Assembly (NCBI GenBank): GCA_002441285.1
Contig: DJVR01000052.1
Coordinates: 1,784 to 44,128 of the forward strand
Reading direction: 5' to 3'
DNA: 42,345 bases
Source: Candidatus Atribacteria bacterium UBA6251
GTDB taxonomy: Bacteria > Atribacterota > Phoenicimicrobiia > Phoenicimicrobiales > Phoenicimicrobiaceae
Position 1 is the stretch's first letter; every line of letters begins with the position of its first letter. Position numbers and translations under genes: made by a program. Below, piece after piece: positions 8,131 through 16,466 of the stretch. The notes under the pieces were generated by a model. The model was not told where the DNA came from. It saw only the letters and a list, made by a program, of their open reading frames with translations, and made no database searches.

Positions 8131-9007
8131 GGATATATCTTCCCACCGAAATCATACTTCCTAAAAAACCTATCAGACATCCTACTAATACTATAATCAA
8201 ACCCACAGGTAATAATTCAATTCTATTAGTAATTAAAGGTAGAAAGGGTATACTCTGTTGCACTTTATCTACCACTAAAAAATAGATTTTATATAAAGTA
8301 GCTAAGGCAATTACTGCTCCAATACAACCCTGCAAAAAACCTCCAATTAAGAAAGGCCACTTAATAAACCAGCGAGTAGCTCCCATTAGACTCATTATCT
8401 CAATTTCATTTCTTCTGACATATACAGTAATCCTGGTAAGATTAGAAATTATTAAAACAGACGCCACCAATAGTAATATAGATATAGCTATTCCTCCCCA
8501 ATGTAAAAAACCAGTAATTTTAAACCATTTTTCGAGAAATCCTTTATTATATTCTACATCTTCTATTCCCTTTAATTTTTCTATTCCTTTCGCTATTGAT
8601 TCTATTCTGCTCGAGTCTTCTGTCTTTACTTCTAAGGAAGCTGGTAAAGGATTACCTTCAATAACTTCAAAGATATCTTTATACTCCTCAAAATTTTTTA
8701 ACAATCTTTGAAAGGCTTTCTCCTTAGAAATATAGGTCACCTCTCTTACTCCTTCTCGAGATGCAATATCGTTTTTTAAGTTATTTAATTCAGTTGTAGA
8801 GATATCATCTTTAAGGTAGATAACAATTTCAAATTGCGATTCTAAATCTTCCAAAAGAAAATTTAAATTTAAAGAAATAAGTAAAAATATTCCTACTATA
8901 ATAAAGATTACAGTAATACTCATTATCGATGCAAAATACATTAATAAATTTCTTCTAAAACTTAATAAAGCTTCTTTCAAATAAAAACCAAAATTTTCAA
9001 AAATCAT
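8123..9007 (-). CDS. ftsX: Cell division protein FtsX
   Basis: FtsX is the membrane half of the ABC-like FtsEX complex that transmits ATP hydrolysis to cell-wall hydrolase activators. The 294-residue protein has a first membrane segment at about 21-46, an extracytoplasmic domain at about 50-165 (with REGVREVTYISKEKA, typical of FtsX), and three further membrane segments near 170-195, 215-245 and 265-290. The coupling stretch VRRNEIEIMSLMGATRWFI is highly conserved. It directly follows ftsE (no gap) and overlaps the EnvC-like gene, giving an ftsE-ftsX-envC order. Confidence 0.96.
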   Translation of the reverse strand: MIFENFGFYLKEALLSFRRNLLMYFASIMSITVIFIIVGIFLLISLNLNFLLEDLESQFEIVIYLKDDISTTELNNLKNDIASREGVREVTYISKEKAFQRLLKNFEEYKDIFEVIEGNPLPASLEVKTEDSSRIESIAKGIEKLKGIEDVEYNKGFLEKWFKITGFLHWGGIAISILLLVASVLIISNLTRITVYVRRNEIEIMSLMGATRWFIKWPFLIGGFLQGCIGAVIALATLYKIYFLVVDKVQQSIPFLPLITNRIELLPVGLIIVLVGCLIGFLGSMISVGRYILE

Positions 9008-9682
9008 TTAGTATGTTCCTTTAGGATTATCTTCAATAATATGGCCTCGATCTAACCGAATAATCCTTTTCTTGGCTTGATCTACCATTAGTTTATCATG
9101 GGAAGCTATAACTATAGTGGTCCCTCGAATGTTAATGTGAAATAAGAGCTGCATAATCTCCCAGGAAGTATCAGGATCTAAATTTCCCGTTGGTTCGTCA
9201 GTGAGTAAAATCATTGGTTCATTAGCAATTGCTCGGGCAATACATAATTTTTGCTGTTCACCTCCAGAAAGTAAATGAGGTTTAGCCTTTTTTTTATGTT
9301 CTAATCCAACTAAATTTAAAACCTTTTTTACTTGCGCTCTAATCTCAAAATTAGTCGCACCAATTGCTTTTAAACCAAAAGCTATATTTTCGTACACCGT
9401 CCTATCGTAAAGTAATTTAAAATCCTGGAAAACTATCCCAATATTTCTTCTAAGATAAGGTATGTACTTAGGTTTAAGACGTGAAATATTTATTCCATCA
9501 ATAATCACCTGTCCTCTGGTAGGGATAATTCCTCGATAAATTAATTTTAAAAAGGTACTTTTTCCTGCACCTGTGGGACCAACCAAAAAGACAAATTCAC
9601 CTTTCTTAATATGGACATTTATATCCTTTAAAGCTACTATCCGATTGGGATAAATTTTATCCACATGAAACATTCTAATCAT
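9008..9682 (-). CDS. ftsE: Cell division ATP-binding protein FtsE
   Basis: FtsE is the cytoplasmic ATPase of the FtsEX complex. The 224-residue protein has Walker A GPTGAGKS (35-42), a Q-loop in GIVFQDFKLL, the ABC signature LSGGEQQ (about 140) and Walker B with MILLTDEPTGNLDP. The short length and the start MIRMFHVDKIYP are typical of FtsE rather than of general exporters. It is one base from csaB and abuts ftsX. Confidence 0.97.
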   Translation of the reverse strand: MIRMFHVDKIYPNRIVALKDINVHIKKGEFVFLVGPTGAGKSTFLKLIYRGIIPTRGQVIIDGINISRLKPKYIPYLRRNIGIVFQDFKLLYDRTVYENIAFGLKAIGATNFEIRAQVKKVLNLVGLEHKKKAKPHLLSGGEQQKLCIARAIANEPMILLTDEPTGNLDPDTSWEIMQLLFHINIRGTTIVIASHDKLMVDQAKKRIIRLDRGHIIEDNPKGTY

Positions 9683-9683
9683 T

Positions 9684-10838
9684 CTAAGTTATCTTCCCCT
9701 GAAATTTTAAAAAGTTAAAGAGAATTTGATTATTTTCTCTGGCTTTTTCCTCTAACTCCTTGTTTTTGCAAGTTAATATTTTTTCTATCTCTTTTCTATT
9801 TTCCAAGATATATTCTAACCTTTTTTTAATTTCCAGAAAAGAAATATGTGAATAGTCTATTAACAGATTGGATAAACCCAGGTCTTCTACAAAATAACTG
9901 ACTTTCGGATCATAATTCAAAGCAATAAAAGGTGTCATCACCCGACAGGAAAAGATAATTGAGTGAAGTCTCATACCTATTACCAAAGATAGCTGTGAAA
10001 TAACAGAAAGCCATTCTTCCGGACTTAGATCTTCTTTAATAATCTTGACATCTTGTTGATTATGCATTCTCTCTATTATCCGGGAACTGAAAATAGTATC
10101 TTCTTCTCTTTTAAAAGGTAAAAATATAATCTTTGCCTGGTAATTTTCAATTAAGTTATCTGCTATGCGAGCCATATCTTGTTGATCATTAAGCCCATAA
10201 TTTTTAGTTTCTCTTAGCGAAAATCCAATTAACCGTCTTCTATTGATTGTATCAGAACCCTTTAGTTCTGTAAAAAGAATATTTAATCTTTCCGTATTTT
10301 TCTTTTGAAGTAAAAAACTGGGATCGGAATATACATAAATAGGAGGCACTTTAACTCCCAGAGAGTTTAATAAAATTTTAGAAAAATTTTCTCTTAAAGT
10401 AATAAAGGTTACTTTATTTAAAGTGTATTTAATCAATAGTCTATTTATTTTTTTATGTACTGGTCCAATACCCTGACCGTAAATAAATACCGGTACTTTC
10501 CAGAATAATGCTCCCCAGATTAATCCCAGATAATATAACACGCTCCAACCTTTACCTGTCGCATCTTGCAGCAATCCTCCTCCTCCACTAATAAAAAGAT
10601 CAGTATTTTTTAACCGATATAGAATTTGAAAAAGATTCAATCGATTTATTGCTTGAACCCCATAAGTCTGTGAAGTCTGTAATGGATTATGAGAAAGAAC
10701 TATTATCTTTGCGAAAGGTAATCTATTTTTCAAGAATTCAATTACCGATTGTAGAATAGCTTCATCCCCGGCATTCCTAAATCCATAATAACCGGAAATC
10801 ATTATCTTTTGAATAGTTTTAGGTTTTTTCTCGCTCAT
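9684..10838 (-). CDS. csaB: Polysaccharide pyruvyl transferase CsaB
   Basis: CsaB adds ketal-linked pyruvate to a secondary cell-wall polysaccharide, the modification bound by SLH domains of S-layer proteins. The 384-residue protein has the family's N-terminal SGYYGFRNAGDEAIL, the glycine-rich SGGGGLLQDATGKG, YGQGIGPV, and the C-terminal GMRLHSIIFS and ALNYDPKV motifs of a GT-B-like fold. The ATG at 10838 lies inside the 3' end of the upstream membrane-protein gene (20-base overlap), with AGGGG as ribosome site. Its place before ftsEX ties surface anchoring to the division cluster. No SLH-domain gene is present in this window. Confidence 0.93.
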   Translation of the reverse strand: MSEKKPKTIQKIMISGYYGFRNAGDEAILQSVIEFLKNRLPFAKIIVLSHNPLQTSQTYGVQAINRLNLFQILYRLKNTDLFISGGGGLLQDATGKGWSVLYYLGLIWGALFWKVPVFIYGQGIGPVHKKINRLLIKYTLNKVTFITLRENFSKILLNSLGVKVPPIYVYSDPSFLLQKKNTERLNILFTELKGSDTINRRRLIGFSLRETKNYGLNDQQDMARIADNLIENYQAKIIFLPFKREEDTIFSSRIIERMHNQQDVKIIKEDLSPEEWLSVISQLSLVIGMRLHSIIFSCRVMTPFIALNYDPKVSYFVEDLGLSNLLIDYSHISFLEIKKRLEYILENRKEIEKILTCKNKELEEKARENNQILFNFLKFQGKIT

Positions 10839-12813
10839 TTATTCCCCTGAATATTTTGACGCTAAAATATAAAACAATTATAAGTATTATTCCCAATAAC
10901 CAACCTAACCATATTCCATTGAAGGTTCTCAATAAAGAGAAAAGAAAGGGGGTATGAATATGACAGAAAGTATTAATCAAGGTAACCGGACCTACAGTTC
11001 CTATCACTGTAATCGGTAGTTTAAAATCCTTTATTTTTAAAAAATTCATTGCCATAGCTAAAAATAGAGTAGGATATCCAATCAAGAATTCTTTATTACG
11101 AGGACGAGCAATTAAAGTCTTTTCTAAAAAGATTCTAATTTTTTCCTCTATACTTAATACTGGTAAAAAGGAGAAATTACCTGAGCGAGCAATGTAAATA
11201 ACTAAAAATATGGCAAAAAAAGCCATAATAACCAAATGTTCCATTAATAAAGGTTTCTTTAGCTCGCGAAGCAGAATATATTTATCCCGATTTGATTTCC
11301 ACCATAGAATGATCATTACCATAAACAAAGGTAATAAGTAGGATATTTTTATTCCACTAAAAAGATCAATTCCCAGCATAAATTTATTACTGCTTAATAT
11401 AGCAGCTATTAAGATGGCTCCAGCCAGACTAATTATAATTATTCGCACAAATCCCTGACTAGTCTGGCTTATTAAAGAGAATAAAGAGGGATTTGTCTTT
11501 AATTTAATTTCGGAATTATCTAAAAAATATTTCTGGTTACTAACTATGGCTAAAGTTGGGAAGATTAAAGCCGATAAGAGAGCCATTAGCTTGGCTAAAA
11601 ATAGCTCGCGATGAAGTAAAAGAAGCAATAAGGGAAATAATAATCCACACAAAAGAAGCAAATACTCTTGAACTTTTTTAAGCTGGATGCTCTGCTTTAA
11701 TAAAAGAATCCCCCCAGAAATAACTCCCAAAGTTAATAAAAAGATATATAATTTGGAGGTAATAAAGGAAATAGAAAAGAGACTTGCCTTCCCAGGAATA
11801 AAACCTGATTTTTCTAATTCGCTTTTTATAGTAGTCAAATAGGATAAGTTTTCTTCAATTAATCCTGCTTTTACTTTTAAGAATGGTTTAAGATAAAAAA
11901 CCCTAACATTTCTCTCCTGAGCTGCCCTAATCCAGCGATCTATAGCCTTTTGTTTAGAAATAATCTCCATCTCTTCTTTAGTAATACTATGAACTCTAGT
12001 AAGTAATAAAGGATTAGATTGGGCTAATACTTCAATCCCTTTCTGCCCTGCAAATTCAATCATTCCAAAAGGATAATTACTTTTTTTAATAAGATCAGCC
12101 GTATAGAGCAAATCTTCTCGAGTGGGGTAGCCTAAAATTGATTCACCTTCAAAAATTAATCCTGAAATCTCCCCAATTTTCTCCATTTCTCTAAATCGGT
12201 AATCTAGATTCTCTTTTGTTATTTTGAGCATATTTTGAGGACGCAAAATTACCTGAAATCCAAAACTCTTTATTAGATCTATATCTTCCATCGAAAAGCC
12301 CAATCCTAATTTGGATATTTTGTCCGCACCCCCCTTGATAATTAATCCCTTAAAAGGTAGAAAAGGGATCTCTTTTATCGCCTCTTCTCCCAATTGAAGC
12401 TGCAAATTCTCTTTGATCCGTAAATAATCATCCTGGTTATTTATTATTACATAATTTTCTCCTTTATGTGGAAACAATTCCAAAGAGAGATTTAATGATT
12501 TTAAAAAGAAATTTAATTTATTAAACTCTGTTTCACTAAAATATAATATCTTTCCTAATAGACTTAAACTATCTAAAGTATCTTCATGGATAGCAATAGA
12601 AGTAATTCCGACTTTTTTTATTGCAGTTAGTAACTCAATTTCCTCAATTCCTTCTTGCCAGGCTAATTCTCTTAATTCATTTAAACTCATTACCAATTCT
12701 ACCTGTTTAAAATTACCTTCTCTTTCTACGCGCTGATAAATTACTACTACCGCTATTATTAGAGCGAGAATTAAAAAAATATGAAAAAGTGAAATTCTTT
12801 TTTCTGTGGCCAT
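10819..12813 (-). CDS. Large membrane protein, DUF5693-like
   Basis: The protein has 664 residues. An N-terminal membrane segment (about 8-26) is followed by a soluble extracytoplasmic domain to about residue 345 (with FYLKPFL near its end), then roughly nine or more hydrophobic segments to the C-terminus. The domain plan and the overlap with csaB match what I recall of DUF5693 proteins, often neighbours of CsaB. I know of no established function; a role in making or exporting the pyruvylated wall polymer is an inference from position. It is the first gene of the envelope cluster and follows a promoter-like sequence. Confidence 0.72.
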   Translation of the reverse strand: MATEKRISLFHIFLILALIIAVVVIYQRVEREGNFKQVELVMSLNELRELAWQEGIEEIELLTAIKKVGITSIAIHEDTLDSLSLLGKILYFSETEFNKLNFFLKSLNLSLELFPHKGENYVIINNQDDYLRIKENLQLQLGEEAIKEIPFLPFKGLIIKGGADKISKLGLGFSMEDIDLIKSFGFQVILRPQNMLKITKENLDYRFREMEKIGEISGLIFEGESILGYPTREDLLYTADLIKKSNYPFGMIEFAGQKGIEVLAQSNPLLLTRVHSITKEEMEIISKQKAIDRWIRAAQERNVRVFYLKPFLKVKAGLIEENLSYLTTIKSELEKSGFIPGKASLFSISFITSKLYIFLLTLGVISGGILLLKQSIQLKKVQEYLLLLCGLLFPLLLLLLHRELFLAKLMALLSALIFPTLAIVSNQKYFLDNSEIKLKTNPSLFSLISQTSQGFVRIIIISLAGAILIAAILSSNKFMLGIDLFSGIKISYLLPLFMVMIILWWKSNRDKYILLRELKKPLLMEHLVIMAFFAIFLVIYIARSGNFSFLPVLSIEEKIRIFLEKTLIARPRNKEFLIGYPTLFLAMAMNFLKIKDFKLPITVIGTVGPVTLINTFCHIHTPFLFSLLRTFNGIWLGWLLGIILIIVLYFSVKIFRGINEREKT

Positions 12814-12862
12814 ATTTTACCTGCTTTTTTTAATTAATAAAATAAGAAATTAAACTTAAATT

Positions 12863-12891
12863 ATTTTAACATATTTAAAAAAAGAAGTAAA
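12863..12891 (-). promoter_or_regulatory. Possible promoter of the envelope cluster
   Basis: On the minus strand, -35 TTTACT (12891-12886), a 17-base spacer and -10 TAAAAT (12868-12863) lie about 50 bases before the DUF5693-like start and just after the terminator hairpin. It is the natural place for a promoter, but the boxes are imperfect. Confidence 0.4.
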
Positions 12892-12892
12892 A

Positions 12893-12946
12893 ATAAAAAA
12901 TTATAGGCAAAAGATCATAATTTAAGATCTTTGCCTATAATTTTTT
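12893..12946 (-). terminator. Strong hairpin terminator after pycB (bidirectional form)
   Basis: Arms of about 15 bases (TTATAGGCAAAAGATC and its near complement GATCTTTGCCTATAA, 12901-12940) enclose a short AT loop. The stem is flanked by T-runs on both strands. It would terminate the methylmalonyl-CoA/pycB transcript running on the minus strand; no plus-strand gene needs it. Confidence 0.8.
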
Positions 12947-13127
12947 ACTCAAAGTTTATCTTATCAGACTTTGCGAAGATGGGAATTAATCAATCTCTTT
13001 ATACTAAAAAAAATCTTTAACCAATTTAATAGTTATATTTAATCTTATTTTTATTCGGCTTTAAAAATTTTCTGAATCTTCAGATGTTTTGATTTTAATT
13101 ATTAATTTATTCTCTTAAAGTAAAAAT

Positions 13128-14708
13128 TCATACTCCATATCCTTCTTCATCATAATGGTTATTACCATTTAAAATATCCATACCTAAAAAATATCTTTTA
13201 GCCAACTTTTTCTTTAGAAATTCTCGGGCTATTTCAGGAAATAAAATATAAGATAAAACATCTTCTATATTCTCAGCTAAATAGGATATCTCTTTTTTGG
13301 CTTTCTCTAGAGCAGGTTCTAATAAATCCGCTGGTCGGCATCTAATTATCTCGTCTTTTTTATTTTTTAACTTCCCAATAACTTCTGGATCAATCGGAGC
13401 TGGTGGTCTTCCATAAAATCCCAACAAGTATTTTCGAACTTCTTCTGGAATGATTTTGTACCTTTCCTTTAAAATTACATTCAAAGTCGCCTGGGTACCT
13501 ACGATTTGACTGGTAGGAGTAACCAAAGGAGGATAACCTAATTCTTTTCTGACCCTAGGAATTTCTTTTAAAACTTCTTCATACTTGTCTTCCACTTTTT
13601 GTTGCTTTAACTGAACAGCTAAATTTGAAAGCATTCCTCCGGGTATCTGATAAGTTAAAACTCGGGTATCTATGCCCTGGATATTAGATTCCATATCTTT
13701 ATGATTTTCTCTAACTTTCTTAAAGTAAGAAGCAATTTCATAAGCCAGCTTTAAGTCCAATCCAGTATCATAGGGTGTTCCCCGTAAAGTCTCGACCAAA
13801 GGTTCTAAAGCAGGTTGAGAAGTTTGAAGAGCCAGAGAAGAAATTGCGGTATCTACCATATCTATTCCCGCCTCTATAGCTTTTAAATAAGCCATCATCC
13901 CCATTCCGCTGGTAAAATGACAGTGCATTTGCAGTGGAATAGAAACAACCTTTTTTATCTCCTTAGTTAAATTATAAGCTGTATAAGGAGATATTAAACC
14001 TGCCATATCTTTTATACAGATCGAATCTGCTCCCATTTGTTCCATTTCTTGCGCCATCTTTACAAATATCTCGTTATGATGAAAAGGACTGATGGTAAAA
14101 CAGATAGTTCCCTGAATATGAGCACCTTCTGCTTTTGCCACCTTAAAAGCAGTTTCCATATTTCGAATATCGTTTAAGGCATCAAAGATGCGAATTATCT
14201 CTATTCCGTTAGCTACTGCTCTTTTTATAAACTCGGTAACTACATCATCAGGATAATGCTTATAGCCTAAGATATTTTGTCCCCTTAATAACATTTGAAG
14301 CTTGGTATGAGGTAGGTTCTTTTTTAAAATTCTTAATCGTTCCCAGGGATCCTCATCTAGATACCGTAAACAACTATCAAAGGTAGCTCCTCCCCATACT
14401 TCCATAGAATAAAATCCTAAGGAGTTTAACTTTTCGCATATAGGGACCATCTCTTTAATGGTCATCCGGGTTGCTAATAAGGACTGATGGGCATCTCTTA
14501 AAGTGGTATCGGTAATTTTAAGGGGTTTTTTTCGCTGTGACTTTTCCTTTAAAAGCATCTCCTCAGGATTATCTTCTTTCTTTAAAGAAGATTCTTTTTC
14601 AAGACTATTTTTATTAATCATATTAATATTAAGATCTTCAATTTTTGTCAATGTTATAGTATCTTGTTCTGGCATTAGAGTAAGTAAAACCTCCTTATTA
14701 ATCTCCAT
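13128..14708 (-). CDS. Biotin-dependent carboxyltransferase (5S/PycB/OadA-type, no biotin domain)
   Basis: This TIM-barrel enzyme moves carboxyl between biotin and pyruvate/oxaloacetate. The barrel starts near residue 63 (ITDTTLRDAHQSLLATRM), with MEVWGGATFD, the lysine in CIKDMAGL that is carbamylated in the family, and the metal-binding MHCHFTSG. The post-barrel PycA domain follows, but the 526-residue protein stops before any biotinyl domain, so it must use a separate carrier, most likely the one at 16028. The first 60 residues are a charged extension unlike the family. The true start is unclear: the first ATG lacks a ribosome site, AAGGAGG lies inside codons 5-7, and Met12 is 14 bases beyond it. 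Product could be transcarboxylase 5S, PycB or oxaloacetate decarboxylase alpha. Confidence 0.88.
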   Translation of the reverse strand: MEINKEVLLTLMPEQDTITLTKIEDLNINMINKNSLEKESSLKKEDNPEEMLLKEKSQRKKPLKITDTTLRDAHQSLLATRMTIKEMVPICEKLNSLGFYSMEVWGGATFDSCLRYLDEDPWERLRILKKNLPHTKLQMLLRGQNILGYKHYPDDVVTEFIKRAVANGIEIIRIFDALNDIRNMETAFKVAKAEGAHIQGTICFTISPFHHNEIFVKMAQEMEQMGADSICIKDMAGLISPYTAYNLTKEIKKVVSIPLQMHCHFTSGMGMMAYLKAIEAGIDMVDTAISSLALQTSQPALEPLVETLRGTPYDTGLDLKLAYEIASYFKKVRENHKDMESNIQGIDTRVLTYQIPGGMLSNLAVQLKQQKVEDKYEEVLKEIPRVRKELGYPPLVTPTSQIVGTQATLNVILKERYKIIPEEVRKYLLGFYGRPPAPIDPEVIGKLKNKKDEIIRCRPADLLEPALEKAKKEISYLAENIEDVLSYILFPEIAREFLKKKLAKRYFLGMDILNGNNHYDEEGYGV

Positions 14709-14731
14709 TCTGCATTTGAAAAATAATTTGA

Positions 14732-14775
14732 ATTATATTATATAATAAGCAACATAGGTGTTACCTATGTTGCTT
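14732..14775 (-). promoter_or_regulatory. Perfect palindrome overlapping a promoter-like sequence before pycB
   Basis: Thirteen-base perfect arms (AAGCAACATAGGT, 14747-14759, and its complement at 14763-14775) with a three-base loop lie 39 bases before the pycB ATG. No U-run follows on the minus strand. Instead a GTAACA (-35-like, 14764-14759), a 16-base spacer and TATAAT (14742-14737) overlap the palindrome. It could be an operator, a processing hairpin or a U-poor terminator of the upstream operon. Confidence 0.45.
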
Positions 14776-14830
14776 AAATAATTAAAACTATTCCTTACCT
14801 TACCTTATTTAATTATATTTTCTTAATTTC

Positions 14831-14873
14831 TTGATCACTAAACCAATAAACCGTTTACCGGTTTAGTGATCAA
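14831..14873. repeat. Inverted repeat downstream of the decarboxylase beta gene
   Basis: Perfect 14-base arms TTGATCACTAAACC (14831-14844) and its complement (14860-14873) lie 21 bases after the beta-subunit stop codon. The inner sequence contains AAACC/GGTTT and can offer alternative pairings. There is no adjacent T-run in either direction, so it is more likely an mRNA-stabilising hairpin or weak terminator separating beta from pycB than a classic terminator. Confidence 0.5.
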
Positions 14874-14893
14874 TTAGATTAGTAATATTAATT

Positions 14894-16012
14894 CTATTTT
14901 AATAAAGTCAACATAACTCCAGCAGCTACTGCTGTTCCTATTACTCCTGCAACATTAGGTCCCATAGCATGCATAAGCAGGAAATTTCGAGGATTAGCTT
15001 CCTGCCCTACTCTCTGAACTACTCTCGCAGCCATAGGGACAGCCGATACCCCTGCTGCTCCGATAAGCGGATTAATTTTGCCGCCAGTAAATTTATTAAG
15101 AAGTTTTGCAAACAACACTCCTCCAGCAGTACTGGAAGCAAAGGCGATCAAACCCAAAAAAATTATCTTAATAGTAGCTATAGTTAAAAAATATTCAGCT
15201 TGCATAGTTGCCCCCACGCAGGTAGCTAAAAAAATGGTTACGATGTTAATTAGTTCATTCTGAGCAGTATTGGATAATCTAGTTACCACTAGACTTTCTC
15301 GGAACAAATTTCCCAGCATTAACATTCCAATAATCGGAACAGAAGCTGGCAAGAGAAGGCCGATTAAAACAGTAGAAACAATGGGAAAAAGAATCTTTTC
15401 CATTCTAGAGACTTCTCTTAATTGTTTCATTACAATCTTTCTTTCTTCTGGGGTAGTTAATAATTTCATTACTGGGGGTTGAATAATGGGAACCAGAGAC
15501 ATATAAGAATAAGCTGCTACCGCAATAGCCCCTAAAAGATGTGGAGCCATTTTCACTGTTAGATAAATAGCAGTCGGGCCATCTGCTCCTCCAATAATTC
15601 CAATAGAACCTGCTTCAGAAATAGTAAATCCCAGAAACATCGCCCCTATTAAGGCTACAAATACTCCCACTTGAGCAGCAGCTCCCAACAAAAAGGTAAT
15701 GGGATTAGCCAACAGGGGACCAAAATCAGTCATTGCTCCAATACCCATAAAGATTAAACAGGGAAAGATTTCATGATGTATTCCAAAGGAGATATAATAA
15801 AGGAGGCCTCCTTCCTCATTAATACCAGATAAAGGAAGATTTACCAATATCGCTCCAAAACCGATAGGTAAAAGCAATAAAGGTTCACATTTTTTAAAAA
15901 TTGCAAGATATAGTAATGTCCCTCCAACTAATAACATTATTATATTACCCGTAGTAATAGCACTTAATCCAGAAAGCTGAAACAAAGAAAGGATTTTACT
16001 AAAAAGATCCAT
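14894..16012 (-). CDS. Sodium-pumping decarboxylase, beta subunit (MmdB/OadB)
   Basis: This is the integral-membrane carboxybiotin decarboxylase that couples CO2 release to sodium export. It has 372 residues and about nine or more hydrophobic helices. The signature GGADGPTAIY (141-150) contains Asp144, the equivalent of the sodium-binding aspartate of Klebsiella OadB. It also shows IIQPPVMKLL, SASVPIIGML-like and GAAGVSAVPMAARV stretches typical of the family. A ribosome site (AGGAGG) precedes the ATG. It is 15 bases after the biotin carrier gene and, with the alpha and delta genes upstream, indicates methylmalonyl-CoA rather than oxaloacetate as main substrate. Confidence 0.94.
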   Translation of the reverse strand: MDLFSKILSLFQLSGLSAITTGNIIMLLVGGTLLYLAIFKKCEPLLLLPIGFGAILVNLPLSGINEEGGLLYYISFGIHHEIFPCLIFMGIGAMTDFGPLLANPITFLLGAAAQVGVFVALIGAMFLGFTISEAGSIGIIGGADGPTAIYLTVKMAPHLLGAIAVAAYSYMSLVPIIQPPVMKLLTTPEERKIVMKQLREVSRMEKILFPIVSTVLIGLLLPASVPIIGMLMLGNLFRESLVVTRLSNTAQNELINIVTIFLATCVGATMQAEYFLTIATIKIIFLGLIAFASSTAGGVLFAKLLNKFTGGKINPLIGAAGVSAVPMAARVVQRVGQEANPRNFLLMHAMGPNVAGVIGTAVAAGVMLTLLK

Positions 16013-16027
16013 TGGTTTCCTCCTTTT

Positions 16028-16444
16028 TTATCCGATTACCATCAGGACATCACCAGTATCCACCATATCATTTATTGCTACATTAATCTTTTTCACTGTC
16101 CCCGAACTATTGGCAATTATTTCATTTTCCATTTTCATAGCTTCTAAAATTAATAAGGCATTTCCTTCTTTCACTTGATCTCCTTCTTTAACTTTTAATT
16201 GGAGTATCTTGCCCGGCATTGGAGCAACTACTTCCTCTCCAGTGACTGCTACACTCGATTTAGGAGTAGATTCAACTGGTTTTTTCTCCATTTTTACAGC
16301 TTCAGGTTTAGTTTCTACTTGCGGAGCCTTAGCTGAAGAAGAAGGAAGGGGAGTAATAATTCCTCCGGATTTTTCGTTCCCACCAATTTCTTCTATTTCT
16401 ACTTCATAAATTTTGTCTTCTATTTTTATCCTAAATTTCCTCAT
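16028..16444 (-). CDS. Biotin carboxyl carrier subunit (gamma)
   Basis: This 138-residue swinging-arm protein carries carboxybiotin between the carboxyltransferase and the membrane decarboxylase. It has a short N-terminal strand region (RKFRIKIEDKIYEVEI), a flexible Pro/Ala/Lys/Ser linker (about 30-68), and a biotinyl domain (about 69-138) with the acceptor lysine in EAMKME. It is the only biotin carrier in the window and so probably serves both the methylmalonyl-CoA decarboxylase and the 5S/PycB enzyme. Confidence 0.94.
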   Translation of the reverse strand: MRKFRIKIEDKIYEVEIEEIGGNEKSGGIITPLPSSSAKAPQVETKPEAVKMEKKPVESTPKSSVAVTGEEVVAPMPGKILQLKVKEGDQVKEGNALLILEAMKMENEIIANSSGTVKKINVAINDMVDTGDVLMVIG

Positions 16445-16466
16445 CTTTTTCTTTCCACCTCTTTCT

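Larger units (their letters stand above)
12814..13127. other. Intergenic gap between pycB and the envelope cluster
   Basis: This AT-rich stretch separates the methylmalonyl-CoA block from the envelope cluster. It holds a long hairpin terminator (about 12893-12946) and a promoter-like pair facing the DUF5693-like gene (12863-12891). In 12950-13127 I see no gene, RNA or clear repeat. Confidence 0.6.
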
